Made by a program: the position numbers and the translations under genes
NCBI RefSeq assembly: GCF_000426485.1
Contig: NZ_AUFL01000004.1
Span: 310,001 to 374,000, forward strand
Reading direction: 5' to 3'
DNA length: 64,000 nt
Source of the DNA: Indolivaga capnocytophagoides DSM 22835
GTDB lineage: Bacteria; Bacteroidota; Bacteroidia; Bacteroidales; Dysgonomonadaceae
The notes under the pieces: generated by a model
Told to the model about the DNA's origin: nothing
The model's database searches: none
What the model saw: the letters and a program-made list of their open reading frames with translations, nothing else
Part shown: positions 26,096 through 36,072 of the stretch, piece after piece
Position numbering within the stretch: position 1 is the stretch's first letter
How the letters are laid out: the number at the start of each line of letters is the position of its first letter

Positions 26096-27607
26096 ATGTT
26101 AGAAATAATGGATACAACCCTGCGGGACGGAGAACAGACTTCGGGCGTATCATTCTCGTCGCAGGAGAAAATGAGTATAGCTCACTTATTACTGGTCGAT
26201 CTGGGTGTCAACCGTATAGAGATTGCATCAGCCAGAGTTTCGAACGGAGAGTTTAATACTGTGAAGAAAATTGCCGATTGGGCAAGAGGTGCAGGTTATA
26301 TTGATCAGATAGAGATATTGGGCTTTGTTGATAATGGAGCTTCTTTAAGATGGATCAAAGATGTAGGATGCAAAACCATCAATTTATTATCAAAGGGATC
26401 TTACAAACACGTAACTGAGCAATTAAAAAAAACACCGGAAGAACATCTCGAAGATATTAAACGTGAAATCAATCTGGCTGTAGAAATGGGAATAGACGTA
26501 AATCTCTACCTAGAAGACTGGTCTAACGGTATCCTCAATTCTATGGAATATGTATATTTCATGGTCGACAATCTGAAAGATATGCCTATCAAGCGTTTTA
26601 TGCTGCCCGATACCCTTGGTATATTAAACCCTCATACAACCATGAGAGCCTGTCGGCGTATGGTAAGACGCTATCCCAATCTCCATTTCGACTTTCATGC
26701 TCATAACGACTATGATCTGGCTGTTGCAAACGTAATGGTTGCTATTGAAGTCGGAGTCAAAGGTGTGCATGTGACCATGAACGGACTAGGAGAACGTGCA
26801 GGCAATGCCTCTTTATCAAGTGTTGTAGCAGTCGTTCACGATCAACTGAATATAAAAACTTCTATCAAAGAAGATAAGTTGAACAGGGTCAGTCGGGTTG
26901 TAGAGACATATTCAGGTCTTAATATTGCCGCAAATCAGCCGATTGTCGGAGAAAATGTATTTACACAATGCGCAGGAATACATGCTGATGGAGACAATAA
27001 AAACAATCTGTATTACAACGAATTATATCCCGAAAGATTTGGACGTGTCCGAGAATATGCTCTAGGGAAGTTATCAGGAAAATCGAATATAAGAAAGAAT
27101 ATAGAAGCACTTGGTATCGAACTCGATGATAAAGAAATGACACTAGTTACGAACAGAGTTATCGAGTTGGGTGATAAAAAAGAGATTATAACTCAAGACG
27201 ATCTTCCGTATATCATATCTGATGTATTGAAAGGTGGAGAGAAAATACAGAAAGTCAAAATCATATCATTTGCGTTTCTTTTATCGAAAGGAGTACGGCC
27301 ATCAGCATCTGTAAGGATTGAGATAGACGGTAATGAGTATGAAGGAATAGCTGCCGGAGACGGACAATACCATGCTTTTTCGAAGGCTCTCTGGAAGATC
27401 TACACTAAACTAGATAAACAGAAGCCCGATCTTATCAACTATTCGGTAATTATACCTCCAGGTGGACGAACCGATGCATTGGTTCAGACAGTTATTACCT
27501 GGCGAATCAACGGTAAGACCTTTAAGACAAGAGGTCTTGATGCTGACCAAACCGAAGCAGCTGTAAAAGCTACCGAAAAAATGCTGAATATAATAGAAGA
27601 TATGTAA
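26096..27607 (+). CDS. Second isopropylmalate/citramalate synthase-family enzyme
   Basis: A 503-residue DRE-TIM enzyme with [57 protein letters not shown] and CAGIHADGD, plus a C-terminal allosteric domain (KVKIISFAFLLSKGVRPSASVRI). It differs strongly from the leuA product. Bacteroides leu operons carry a similar second gene, and citramalate synthase activity for isoleucine is a reasonable guess, untested. I chose ATG 26096; the frame is open to a TTG at 26051, but that codon lies inside the terminator hairpin. Its TAA stop is shared with a palindrome repeat. Confidence 0.82.
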   Translation: MLEIMDTTLRDGEQTSGVSFSSQEKMSIAHLLLVDLGVNRIEIASARVSNGEFNTVKKIADWARGAGYIDQIEILGFVDNGASLRWIKDVGCKTINLLSKGSYKHVTEQLKKTPEEHLEDIKREINLAVEMGIDVNLYLEDWSNGILNSMEYVYFMVDNLKDMPIKRFMLPDTLGILNPHTTMRACRRMVRRYPNLHFDFHAHNDYDLAVANVMVAIEVGVKGVHVTMNGLGERAGNASLSSVVAVVHDQLNIKTSIKEDKLNRVSRVVETYSGLNIAANQPIVGENVFTQCAGIHADGDNKNNLYYNELYPERFGRVREYALGKLSGKSNIRKNIEALGIELDDKEMTLVTNRVIELGDKKEIITQDDLPYIISDVLKGGEKIQKVKIISFAFLLSKGVRPSASVRIEIDGNEYEGIAAGDGQYHAFSKALWKIYTKLDKQKPDLINYSVIIPPGGRTDALVQTVITWRINGKTFKTRGLDADQTEAAVKATEKMLNIIEDM

Positions 27608-27620
27608 GGTCTTAGATCTT
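27605..27620 (+). repeat. Palindrome site fused to a stop codon
   Basis: The stop codon TAA of the preceding gene runs directly into GGTCTTAGATC (27608-27618). No long inner part follows; the next gene starts 22 bases later. Confidence 0.55.
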
Positions 27621-27640
27621 TGTAAATCAGAAGAAAAGGA

Positions 27641-28690
27641 ATGAAACTTAAGATAAAGAATATAATATCGGATCGTAATTTTGAAACGTGGGTAAGTTAC
27701 CAACTTATTTACGAATGGGAAGATGAACTGTCCCGAACATTACAAATACCGATTATTAATAATCCCGATAGACTCGAAACAAATCTGGTCAACAGGATTA
27801 GATACAACTTATCAAAGCGAATTTCATATCCTTTAATTAAAATAATGCGGCGTATATTACCGTCTTCTAAGGAGAATAAGGAACTAACGGTCAGCTTGTA
27901 CTTCAATCTGATAGTCTCCGCTCCCATTGAGCTAAAAAAAAGCAGGATGAGCAAGATAGTGCCGGTTATAGTCGATGCTTTTATTGATGCGGATTTTTTA
28001 CCGGAGTTCAATAAAAAGTACGCTGACTGCCCTTTAGTGCTTATTTCAAGTATAGAAACTTACAATTACCTGAAGTCAGCAAACTGTCCTTTAAATATAC
28101 ATTATTGGGGTTTGAGTTTACCCGATAAGTACAAAATGAATTCGGATAGTACCTACCCTAAAAAGTACGATATTTTATTAGCCGGAAGACAAAATAGCTG
28201 TCTCGAACAATATCTCGAAGAGTTTATTAAAAAAAACACAGACAAGGATATTAATATTGTGAGAAGTGAAATTCAAGAGGGACAGTTGATTTTTACATCA
28301 AACAAAGATGGTGTATTAGGCAGCTTCAACAGTAGGGACGAATATATGCAGCTACTAAGAAAAGCTCGTGTTGTATTCTATGCCACTCCCGGACAGGATG
28401 GAGGCGAAAAACGAACAAAAGGCTATAACCCTGTAACTCCTAAATATTTGGAGTCACTGTCAGCCCAATGCAAAATTATACTTCGATATCCTGATACAGT
28501 TGAAACCCAATTGTATGGGTTGCCAAAAGTATCCCCAAGTATAGATAGTTACGAGGCTTTTGAGAAACAAATAGATTTATATATTTCGCAAAAAGACAAC
28601 TTTGACAGAGAGACATATACCGGTATATTAAATAACTCGTATACCTCAGTCAGAGCACAAGAACTCTCTGATATAATTAAGAACGTATAG
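27641..28690 (+). CDS. Glycosyltransferase-like protein
   Basis: A 349-residue soluble protein with the feel of a GT-B glycosyltransferase. A Rossmann-like C-terminal half begins at KKYDILLAGRQNSCLEQYLEEFIKK, then RDEYMQLLRKARVVFYATPG and TPKYLESLSAQCKIILRYPD, where the nucleotide-sugar site of GT-B enzymes lies. The N-terminal half is unfamiliar. It sits between leuA2 and a UDP-galactopyranose-mutase-like gene, supporting a role in a surface glycan. The glycosyltransferase call is moderate. Confidence 0.55.
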   Translation: MKLKIKNIISDRNFETWVSYQLIYEWEDELSRTLQIPIINNPDRLETNLVNRIRYNLSKRISYPLIKIMRRILPSSKENKELTVSLYFNLIVSAPIELKKSRMSKIVPVIVDAFIDADFLPEFNKKYADCPLVLISSIETYNYLKSANCPLNIHYWGLSLPDKYKMNSDSTYPKKYDILLAGRQNSCLEQYLEEFIKKNTDKDINIVRSEIQEGQLIFTSNKDGVLGSFNSRDEYMQLLRKARVVFYATPGQDGGEKRTKGYNPVTPKYLESLSAQCKIILRYPDTVETQLYGLPKVSPSIDSYEAFEKQIDLYISQKDNFDRETYTGILNNSYTSVRAQELSDIIKNV

Positions 28691-28712
28691 ATAGGATAAA
28701 AAAAGAATAATA

Positions 28713-29972
28713 GTGAACGAGAATCAGAAAAAACTAAAAATAGGTGTTCTAGGAGGAGGTATCAGCGGACTGAGTGTCGCCCGTCTTCTGAATAACCTAT
28801 ATGACGTAGAAGTATTAGAGGCTTTGCCTGTATGCGGAGGGATTGCCCGCACCACCAATGTTAACGGAATAGCATATCATACCGTTGGAGGACATTGTTT
28901 CAATTCCAAACATCAAGATGTACTGTCTTTTGTTTTTGATGAAGTACTTCCTTTGGATCAATGGAATAAAATTGAAAGGAAATCGAAGATTAAGTTTCAT
29001 GGATATGAAGTAGACTACCCTATTGAGTTTTCTATAAAACAGATTTATGAGCATGATAAAGAGTTAGCTAAAAAGTTAACTTTGGATTTTCTCAATTCTA
29101 CAGACGACGGAAAATACTCTAATCTGGAAGAGTGGTTCCAGAAGAAATTCGGAAATAGTTTTGCCGAAGAATATTTTATACCATATAACCGTAAAATATG
29201 GAATAACGAACCCCGTAACATGAGTTACCTATGGGTAGAAGATAAGCTTCCGATTCCAGATAAAGACTCTTTTTTCGAAGGGTTAATATCCAATATAAAG
29301 GATAAAATGTCTCACGCGGTATTCTATTACCCTAAAAGTAACAACCAAAATACATTTCTGGACGCTTTAGCAAATGGACTAAACGTAAAAAATAATTACA
29401 AGGTAACTTCTATTCAATTGAATCAGTCCACAAATAAATGGATTGTAAACAATAAAGATACATTTGATCTGCTTATCAATACAACTCCATTAGATAAGCT
29501 CATCAGCCTATTCTCGGATGCTCCCGAAAACGTACAGAAGATGGCTGGAGCTTTGAGAAAAAACGGAGTATCAAATATCCTTTGGGAAGCTCAGGAAACG
29601 GACAAAACATGGACATACATTCCCGATAAAGATTACCTTTTCCATAGGTATATCCATATCGGATCTTATTTTACACCCCGCCGGAATATTTCAATATCTG
29701 AGGTAATCGGCAGCCATAGTAAAGAAGAAATGGCAAAAGCCGGATCTTCAGATGATTTTCTCATCAGACCATTAGCTCATTCAACTTCTGAATATGCTTA
29801 TGTCATTTTCGATGAAAATTATACGGAAGCGACCACTAAAATAAAAGAGTATCTGCAAGAAAAGGGCATATACACCTTAGGCAGATTTGGCGAATGGCAA
29901 TATTATAACATGGATATTTGCATCAAAAAAGCAATTGATTTATCTAAGATAATTACAAATAAATATAATTAA
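28713..29972 (+). CDS. FAD-dependent protein, UDP-galactopyranose mutase/amine-oxidase-like
   Basis: A 419-residue flavoprotein starting at GTG 28713. [20 protein letters not shown] (residues 9-28) is the FAD-binding Rossmann motif, followed by [36 protein letters not shown], as in UDP-galactopyranose mutases and related sugar-nucleotide or carotenoid-type oxidoreductases. [10 protein letters not shown] and the C-terminal [17 protein letters not shown] are typical of the mutase-like group. It is one base upstream of leuB and 22 bases downstream of the glycosyltransferase-like gene, so it is embedded in the leu operon. Confidence 0.78.
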   Translation: MNENQKKLKIGVLGGGISGLSVARLLNNLYDVEVLEALPVCGGIARTTNVNGIAYHTVGGHCFNSKHQDVLSFVFDEVLPLDQWNKIERKSKIKFHGYEVDYPIEFSIKQIYEHDKELAKKLTLDFLNSTDDGKYSNLEEWFQKKFGNSFAEEYFIPYNRKIWNNEPRNMSYLWVEDKLPIPDKDSFFEGLISNIKDKMSHAVFYYPKSNNQNTFLDALANGLNVKNNYKVTSIQLNQSTNKWIVNNKDTFDLLINTTPLDKLISLFSDAPENVQKMAGALRKNGVSNILWEAQETDKTWTYIPDKDYLFHRYIHIGSYFTPRRNISISEVIGSHSKEEMAKAGSSDDFLIRPLAHSTSEYAYVIFDENYTEATTKIKEYLQEKGIYTLGRFGEWQYYNMDICIKKAIDLSKIITNKYN

Positions 29973-29973
29973 A

Positions 29974-31041
29974 ATGAAATTAAACATTGCAGTACTCCCG
30001 GGTGATGGTATAGGTCCCGAAATCATTGGACAAGCTTTACGCGTAACAGAAGCTATTTGCGAAAAATTCGGACACGAATTATCTTACGAATACGGTATCG
30101 TAGGAGCATGTGCCATTGATCAGGTGGGAAGCCCCTACCCCGAATCAACTCACGAACTTTGTATGGAATCCGACGCTGTTCTATTCGGAGCTATCGGAGA
30201 CCCTAAATATGATAATAATCCTTCGGCTAAAGTTCGTCCCGAACAAGGTCTTTTGAAGATGCGCAAAGACTTGGGATTATACGCAAACCTTCGTCCTATC
30301 ACGACTTTTCCCTCTTTGATACATAAATCTCCGCTTCGTGCCGATTTAGTTGAAGGTGCTGATTTTATGTGCGTCAGGGAATTGACCGGCGGACTGTACT
30401 TCGGACGCCCTCAGGGACGTTCGGAAGATGGAAATACGGCTTATGATACTTGTGTATATACCCGTGAAGAAGTAGAACGTATACTACACTTGTCATATAA
30501 ATACGCCCGTCAACGCCGTAAGAAATTAACGGTTGTAGATAAAGCTAATGTTCTTTGTACTTCTCGTCTATGGAGAGAAGTTGCACAGGAAATTGAAAAA
30601 CAATATCCTGATGTAGAGACCGAATATATGTTTGTAGATAATGCAGCTATGCAAATTATACAATGGCCAAAACGCTTTGACGTGCTGGTTACCGAAAACC
30701 TTTTCGGAGATATACTTACCGACGAATCATCTGTTATTACAGGTTCATTAGGGATGTTGCCATCAGCTTCGATCGGAATCCATACTTCGGTATTCGAACC
30801 GATACATGGATCTTATCCTCAGGCCGCAGGCAAAAATATAGCCAATCCTGTAGCTACTATTCTTTCAGCGGCAATGATGTTCGAATACGCATTCAATCTG
30901 ATGGAAGAAGGTAAACTCATCAGAGATGCAGTAAATGCTTCACTAGAGGAAGGTATCGTTACCGAAGATATAGCATCGGGTGGAAAAGCTTATTCAACAT
31001 CCGAAGTCGGAGACTGGATCGTTAATTTCGTAAAGAAATAA
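29974..31041 (+). CDS. leuB: 3-isopropylmalate dehydrogenase
   Basis: LeuB oxidises and decarboxylates 3-isopropylmalate to 2-oxoisocaproate. The 355-residue sequence shows [63 protein letters not shown] and [18 protein letters not shown], all expected. One base separates it from the mutase-like gene, so it depends on read-through of the inserted genes. A strong terminator follows. Confidence 0.97.
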   Translation: MKLNIAVLPGDGIGPEIIGQALRVTEAICEKFGHELSYEYGIVGACAIDQVGSPYPESTHELCMESDAVLFGAIGDPKYDNNPSAKVRPEQGLLKMRKDLGLYANLRPITTFPSLIHKSPLRADLVEGADFMCVRELTGGLYFGRPQGRSEDGNTAYDTCVYTREEVERILHLSYKYARQRRKKLTVVDKANVLCTSRLWREVAQEIEKQYPDVETEYMFVDNAAMQIIQWPKRFDVLVTENLFGDILTDESSVITGSLGMLPSASIGIHTSVFEPIHGSYPQAAGKNIANPVATILSAAMMFEYAFNLMEEGKLIRDAVNASLEEGIVTEDIASGGKAYSTSEVGDWIVNFVKK

Positions 31042-31059
31042 AATTACCAAGACAATCAC

Positions 31060-31096
31060 AAAAGGCAATATTCTCTTTCGGATATTGCCTTTTTTC
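31060..31096 (+). terminator. Terminator of the leu operon
   Basis: AAAAGGCAATAT (31060-31071) pairs with ATATTGCCTTTT (31082-31093), followed by TT. Confidence 0.88.
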
Positions 31097-31122
31097 AATT
31101 AGTAAACAAGAAGAAAAAATCA

Positions 31123-31168
31123 TACCTTTGTTACTTATTCTAACAATAATACAAGGTCATAGCCCCTA
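31123..31168 (+). promoter_or_regulatory. Promoter and degenerate palindrome before the RluA-type gene
   Basis: TACCTTTG (31123-31130) is a perfect -7 box. GGTCATAGCCC (31155-31165), a weak palindrome relative, lies 11 bases before the ATG. Confidence 0.45.
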
Positions 31169-31176
31169 ATTGATAT

Positions 31177-32109
31177 ATGAAGGAAAAAGCCCATAATACA
31201 GCCTTACAGGAAATGAAGGTTAGCAAACCGTCCGAGTTGCTCGATTTTTTGATTGAATCGAAGGTTCGTAAGAGTCGGAATGCCGTAAAATCGTTATTAA
31301 CCCACAAACAAATCAAAGTTAATAATCAGACTGTTACCCAATATAATTATGAATTGAAAACGGGTGATAAGGTTAGCATTCACAAACACGACCATAAACT
31401 AGATGAGAAAAAGCTAAAAGGGTTGACTATCATATATGAAGATAAATATATTGTAGTAATAGACAAAGAATCCGGATTACTCTCAGTTTCGACAGGTAAA
31501 GAACAAATGAAAGAAACTGCTTACAATATTATAAGTTCTTATCTGAAGGTAAAGAATGCTGAAAACAAGCCGTATATATTATACCGTTTAGATCGTGAGA
31601 CATCTGGATTAATGGTATTCACAAAAGATCCTGATTTGCAGGAAAAACTGCAAAAAGAATGGATATTACATCCGCCCAAAAGATCATATATTGCTGTTGT
31701 GGATAGCCCTTTAGCTGTTACATCGGGAACTATTACTTCATGGTTGACTGAAAATAAAAATTTCGTAGTTTTTGCTTCTGAAAAAGATAATGGAGGGCTC
31801 AAAGCTGTAACTCATTACAAAGTAGAAAAAGCGAATAGCAGATACACTGTTTTGAAATTGAATGCAGAAACATCAAGAAAAAATCAGTTGCGGGTTCAGT
31901 TGCAATTTATAGGACATCCTATTGTCGGAGATAAAAAATACGGATCCAAGACAAGCCCTATCAGACGTATTGCATTACATGCCAACGAATTAGAATTCAG
32001 ACATCCGGTAACAAAAGAAAAAATGTATTTTGTATCGGCTCTGCCTAAAAAAATGCAGGTCATGGTAGATGCAATTAATCCGCCTAAACCTAAGGAAGAC
32101 AGCGAATAA
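31177..32109 (+). CDS. RluA-family pseudouridine synthase
   Basis: A 310-residue RNA modification enzyme. An S4 RNA-binding domain (about residues 17-75) is followed by the catalytic domain with ILYRLDRETSGLMVFTKD, where the Asp of RLDRETSG is the catalytic residue. QLRVQLQFIGHPIVGDKKYG near the end is standard. It belongs to the RluC/RluD-like group that modifies 23S rRNA; the exact site cannot be told. It has its own -7 box, and a YigZ gene follows after 3 bp. Confidence 0.9.
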   Translation: MKEKAHNTALQEMKVSKPSELLDFLIESKVRKSRNAVKSLLTHKQIKVNNQTVTQYNYELKTGDKVSIHKHDHKLDEKKLKGLTIIYEDKYIVVIDKESGLLSVSTGKEQMKETAYNIISSYLKVKNAENKPYILYRLDRETSGLMVFTKDPDLQEKLQKEWILHPPKRSYIAVVDSPLAVTSGTITSWLTENKNFVVFASEKDNGGLKAVTHYKVEKANSRYTVLKLNAETSRKNQLRVQLQFIGHPIVGDKKYGSKTSPIRRIALHANELEFRHPVTKEKMYFVSALPKKMQVMVDAINPPKPKEDSE

Positions 32110-32112
32110 TAT

Positions 32113-32709
32113 ATGGATACATTTAAGACAATACAAGATACTGCACAAGGTTTATTTACAGAAAAGAAAAGTAAATTTATCTCTTATGCGATTCCTGTTA
32201 AAAGTGTCGAGGATGTAAAAACAGAACTGGAAAAGTACAGAAAAGAATATTATGATGCCCGACATATATGTTGGGCATATATGCTTGGTGCAGAACGCAA
32301 TGAGTTCAGATCTAATGACGATGGCGAACCCTCTGGTACAGCAGGAAAACCCATATTAGGTCAAATCAATTCGAATGAGCTTACAGACATATTGATACTC
32401 GTTGTGCGTTATTTTGGTGGTATAAAACTCGGAACCAGCGGGCTTATCGTTTCTTATCGCGAGGCAGCATCCGAGGCAATAACAGCTTCCGAAATCATTG
32501 AAAAAACAGTGGATATCGACATTCGTTTCAAATTTGAGTACCCCTTCATGAATGATGTTATGAAGGTTGTAAAGGATTTGGAACCTGTAATTCTTGAACA
32601 ACAATACGATATGGATTGTATAATGGAATTACGGATAAGAAAAGCGTTATTTGAACAGTTAAAAAGTAGATTAGAGAAAATCGAGACTTTACATATTATA
32701 TCCGAATAA
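32113..32709 (+). CDS. yigZ: YigZ/IMPACT-family protein
   Basis: A 198-residue protein with an N-terminal UPF0029/IMPACT domain. KSKFISYAIPVKSVEDV, DARHICWAYMLG, DDGEPSGTAGKPIL and LVVRYFGGIKLGTSGLIVSYREAA are the conserved signature. The second domain (about 130-198) is the RNA-binding-like C-terminal fold of YigZ. The molecular role is unclear; eukaryotic IMPACT acts on translation control. It starts 3 bp after the pseudouridine synthase gene, so the two are probably co-transcribed. Confidence 0.9.
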   Translation: MDTFKTIQDTAQGLFTEKKSKFISYAIPVKSVEDVKTELEKYRKEYYDARHICWAYMLGAERNEFRSNDDGEPSGTAGKPILGQINSNELTDILILVVRYFGGIKLGTSGLIVSYREAASEAITASEIIEKTVDIDIRFKFEYPFMNDVMKVVKDLEPVILEQQYDMDCIMELRIRKALFEQLKSRLEKIETLHIISE

Positions 32710-32750
32710 CAACATTTCTCATTCTGTTTTATCACTTAGATTTCAAACCT

Positions 32751-33620
32751 ATGCCAATTAAGTACCCCAAAATACCTCATGTTTTTATTAAAGATTCGTC
32801 TAAATACAAGCTACTGAACATCAAGGGGATTACAGCAATAGCAGCTTTTGAACAGACTGTTAAAAGTGAGGGGCTTATGTATCTTGAAGAACACTTAATG
32901 ATCTTTGTGTTAGATGGAGTAAATATATTAACCCATGGAGACCAGCAATTTACTATCAGTAAAAATCAAATGATATTGCTTCCTTGCAATACTGTATGGA
33001 AATTCTCCAAAGCAGGCAATCCGAACGAAGATAATCGATATAACAGCATGTTGTTCTTTTTAAAAGATGAATTTATTTCTGATTTTATAAAAATTGCTGA
33101 TATTAAGAATTTGAATAATATATCGACTAACACATTAGAAGTTCGATTAATACAAGAAGCGCTTTTACCATATCTGAATTCCCTGAGACCGTATTTTAAT
33201 GCAAATAATGGTATAGATTCAGAATTAGTGCGTCTCAAGATAATAGAATTATTATATAACTTGTTATTAACAGAACCTTCTTTACTGCAACATATCCTCC
33301 AACTCAGGCAGAATATTAAAAGTGATCTTATTTCAGTACTGGAACAGCACTATACCGATCACTTGACATTAGCAGAATTAGCGAAACTTTCAGGGCGTAG
33401 TTTATCTACATTTAAACGTGAATTTATGTCTATATATAATATATATCCATCATTGTTCATTCGTAATAAAAGACTTGAAAAAGCGCAATCACTCCTTCGT
33501 TCTACCTCTTTGAATGTTGCTGAAGTATGTTATATGAGTGGTTTCGAAAATATAGCACATTTCTCAATGATATATAAAAAAAGATATGGATATACCCCAT
33601 CAGCAGAAAAAAAGACATGA
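32751..33620 (+). CDS. AraC-family transcriptional regulator
   Basis: A 289-residue regulator. The N-terminal part (about 1-150) is a cupin-like sensor seen in LEEHLMIFVLDGVNILTHGDQQFTISKNQMILLPCNT. The C-terminal AraC domain has two helix-turn-helix units: LTLAELAKLSGRSLSTFKREFMSIYNIYPSLFIRNKRLEKA and LNVAEVCYMSGFENIAHFSMIYKKRYGYTPS. The inducer is unknown. The downstream small monooxygenase gene, in the same direction after 88 bp, is a plausible target. Confidence 0.9.
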   Translation: MPIKYPKIPHVFIKDSSKYKLLNIKGITAIAAFEQTVKSEGLMYLEEHLMIFVLDGVNILTHGDQQFTISKNQMILLPCNTVWKFSKAGNPNEDNRYNSMLFFLKDEFISDFIKIADIKNLNNISTNTLEVRLIQEALLPYLNSLRPYFNANNGIDSELVRLKIIELLYNLLLTEPSLLQHILQLRQNIKSDLISVLEQHYTDHLTLAELAKLSGRSLSTFKREFMSIYNIYPSLFIRNKRLEKAQSLLRSTSLNVAEVCYMSGFENIAHFSMIYKKRYGYTPSAEKKT

Positions 33621-33708
33621 ACTAAATAATGAAATTTATTGAACTATATAATAAAGCAGCCAATCTCTTATTACTCTATTTTTGTAGTATTCAAAATAAA
33701 AAAACAAT

Positions 33709-33990
33709 ATGACAAAAACAATTGTAATAGCCAAGATTGAAATTATTAAAGGAAAAGAGGCTGAATATTTATCTCTGGTTGCACCACTAAAGGAAATGAC
33801 AAACACCGAAGCCGGGAATCTAACTTATAAGTTATATAAGGAGGTTGACAATACATCAGAATATATAGCTTATGAGGAATATGTAAATCAAGAAGCATTC
33901 AAGCAACACTGTAGCACTAAACTCTTTGCATCTTTCGTGGAACAGGTAAAACCTTTATTAGCAAAAGAAATGGATATTCAGATTTTTTAA
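33709..33990 (+). CDS. Antibiotic biosynthesis monooxygenase-domain protein (YgiN-like)
   Basis: A 93-residue single-domain protein of the ABM ferredoxin-like fold. KIEIIKGKEAEYLSLVAPLKEMTNTEAGNLTYKLYKEVDN and EEYVNQEAFKQHCSTKLFASF match the YgiN quinol-monooxygenase group in pattern, including the conserved His of the QHCST segment. Members act on quinols or other small aromatics as dimers. It follows the AraC gene, which may regulate it. Confidence 0.85.
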   Translation: MTKTIVIAKIEIIKGKEAEYLSLVAPLKEMTNTEAGNLTYKLYKEVDNTSEYIAYEEYVNQEAFKQHCSTKLFASFVEQVKPLLAKEMDIQIF

Positions 33991-34067
33991 ATTAAAACAT
34001 TTTTAGCCGGTTAGTATTAGATATTTAAATATAAGATGATAACTTTATAAAATAAATAACATCTCTA

Positions 34068-34850
34068 ATGAAAATAACAATAATAGGCGGAGGTAATATG
34101 GGTAGTGCCATTGCTCTGGGGTTGGCATCGGGAAACTGTATTACGGCATCAGATATAACAGTAATTAATCGACGTCAGGAAAAGGCTGATGAATTAAAAT
34201 CCGCAAACAATAAGATTAATTCAGTTGCAAATGATTATTCATCTATATCCAATGCCGATATTATTGTATTAGGCGTTAAACCTTGGATGATTGAAGACAT
34301 TCTTACATCTTACAAAGACAAAATCAACAACCGGCAAATTATATTATCAGTTGCTGCAGGAATCACTCTTGACCAATTGGCCGGATGGACTTATCCTGCA
34401 TCTCCGGTATATAGAGTAATACCAAACACTGCAATTGCTATAAAACAAAGTATGACTTTTGTAGCTTCTAAAAATGCAACAAAACAACAAGATGATTTAA
34501 TAATCAGTCTGTTTAATGAACTGGGTAAAACTTTATTAATCGAGGAGAAGCTATTTCCGGCTGTAACATCTTTATCTTCTTGTGGAATTGCTTATGCTTT
34601 CCGCTATATCCGTGCAGCAATGGAAGGCGGAGTCGAAATTGGAGTGAAAGCCGATCATGCAAAAGAAATAGTCATGCAGACATTGCAAGGAGCAATAGAC
34701 TTACTTGCAGCTAATCAGTCACATCCTGAAAGTGAAATAGATAAAGTAACAACTCCAGGAGGAATTACTATAAAAGGGCTGAATGAGATGGAGCATGCAG
34801 GCTTCACATCAGCTGTGATTAAAGGATTAAAAGCCAGCAATGTCAAATAA
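34068..34850 (+). CDS. proC: Pyrroline-5-carboxylate reductase
   Basis: ProC makes proline from pyrroline-5-carboxylate with NAD(P)H. The 260-residue sequence has the N-terminal GGGNMGSAIALGLASG, ILSVAAGITLDQLAGW, YRVIPNTAIAIKQSMT, and the dimerisation-domain signature TTPGGITIKGLNEMEHAGFTSAVI. Its length is normal. The last 11 bases overlap the ATP-grasp-like gene, suggesting tight coupling. Confidence 0.95.
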   Translation: MKITIIGGGNMGSAIALGLASGNCITASDITVINRRQEKADELKSANNKINSVANDYSSISNADIIVLGVKPWMIEDILTSYKDKINNRQIILSVAAGITLDQLAGWTYPASPVYRVIPNTAIAIKQSMTFVASKNATKQQDDLIISLFNELGKTLLIEEKLFPAVTSLSSCGIAYAFRYIRAAMEGGVEIGVKADHAKEIVMQTLQGAIDLLAANQSHPESEIDKVTTPGGITIKGLNEMEHAGFTSAVIKGLKASNVK

Positions 34851-36048
34851 GAAGACAAATAGCAAGCTTTATTATTTTAATCCAGGACATGAGAATGCAA
34901 TTCTCAATGGATCTCCATATTATACACCTCCGGCTAATATTGCCAAAATGCAAGCCGACTTAGAGAGCCTTCCTGTATGGTATGCGGACTCGAATGATTG
35001 TGTTTATACCCGTAATGCCCTATCTCGTGAATTTTCTCTATTTATTACTAATAATGGGATACCTATCGCCCAAACGATAACACAGGATCAATTGGATACA
35101 AACTCATCCTATGCTGTCCACTTTTGGGGTATTTCACCTCAGGCGATACATTTTATTGAAGAAATAAATAGACAAACGGGCTCAATATTACAAACTCCCG
35201 TTTGGAATAATAAATTAGAGGAACTGAGCAGCCGAAAAACCGCTGCAATATGCTTAAGGAGCCTTCTAAACGAAATTCCGAAAATATCGGATAATATCAT
35301 TCCCGAATTTTATTCTGATTTAAACAGTATTGAAAATACCGTAGCTCTAAATAAATATCAGTTATTAGCAAAGGCTCCATTTTCTTCATCCGGAAGAGGT
35401 CTTTTGTGGTTACCTGTAGGGGAACTGACAAGAACAGAGCGACAGATATTGCACGGTATATTAAAAAAACAAAAGAATGTATCCATAGAAAGAGCATTAA
35501 ACAAGCAAATTGATTTTGCTATGGAATTTATCATATCACCGGATGCAGATGATTGTTTTGTAGGATATTCCCTTTTTGAAACAAACAGCAAAGGTGCGTA
35601 TACAGGAAATTATTTAGGATTGCAATCCAATATTGAAAACACAATAACTAAATATATTCAAAAAAATTTACTTGAATCTGTAAAAAATTGGTTATCATCA
35701 TATTTGAAACAAAATTTTGCTTCTTTTTATGAAGGCTGCATCGGTGTTGACATGATGATTTATCTCGAAAATGACTCCTACAAACTACACCCTTGTGTAG
35801 AAATAAACGTAAGGGATAATATGGGACTGCTAGCCCTACGTTTCAGTCAAAACCACTTGGATAAATCAGCAACCGGACACTTTTATATTGATTTTAGTTC
35901 AAAAGAGAATGTCATGTATGAAAAACACATACAAATGCAAGAAGAACATCCTCTGGTTCTATCAGGAAACAAATTTACACACGGTTATTTTAGTTTATGT
36001 CCTGTATCTCCAAGAACCAACTATAGAGCTTATATCTTATTGGATTAA
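34840..36048 (+). CDS. ATP-grasp-like protein of unknown function
   Basis: A 402-residue cytoplasmic protein. I read it as a divergent ATP-grasp enzyme. LAKAPFSSSGRGLLWLPVGE (about residues 174-193) resembles the nucleotide-binding Lys and glycine-rich loop, and IGVDMMIYLENDSYKLHPCVEINVRDNMG (about 304-332) resembles the metal-binding Asp-to-E-x-N-x-R end of the fold. YYFNPGHENAILNGSPYYTPPANIAKM opens the protein. Close relatives probably occur beside proC in other Bacteroidetes; I recall this but cannot verify it. It overlaps proC by 11 bases and ends 24 bp from a convergent gene. The substrate is unknown. Confidence 0.6.
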   Translation: MSNKKTNSKLYYFNPGHENAILNGSPYYTPPANIAKMQADLESLPVWYADSNDCVYTRNALSREFSLFITNNGIPIAQTITQDQLDTNSSYAVHFWGISPQAIHFIEEINRQTGSILQTPVWNNKLEELSSRKTAAICLRSLLNEIPKISDNIIPEFYSDLNSIENTVALNKYQLLAKAPFSSSGRGLLWLPVGELTRTERQILHGILKKQKNVSIERALNKQIDFAMEFIISPDADDCFVGYSLFETNSKGAYTGNYLGLQSNIENTITKYIQKNLLESVKNWLSSYLKQNFASFYEGCIGVDMMIYLENDSYKLHPCVEINVRDNMGLLALRFSQNHLDKSATGHFYIDFSSKENVMYEKHIQMQEEHPLVLSGNKFTHGYFSLCPVSPRTNYRAYILLD

Positions 36049-36072
36049 GATCTATACTATAATACAGCAAGA

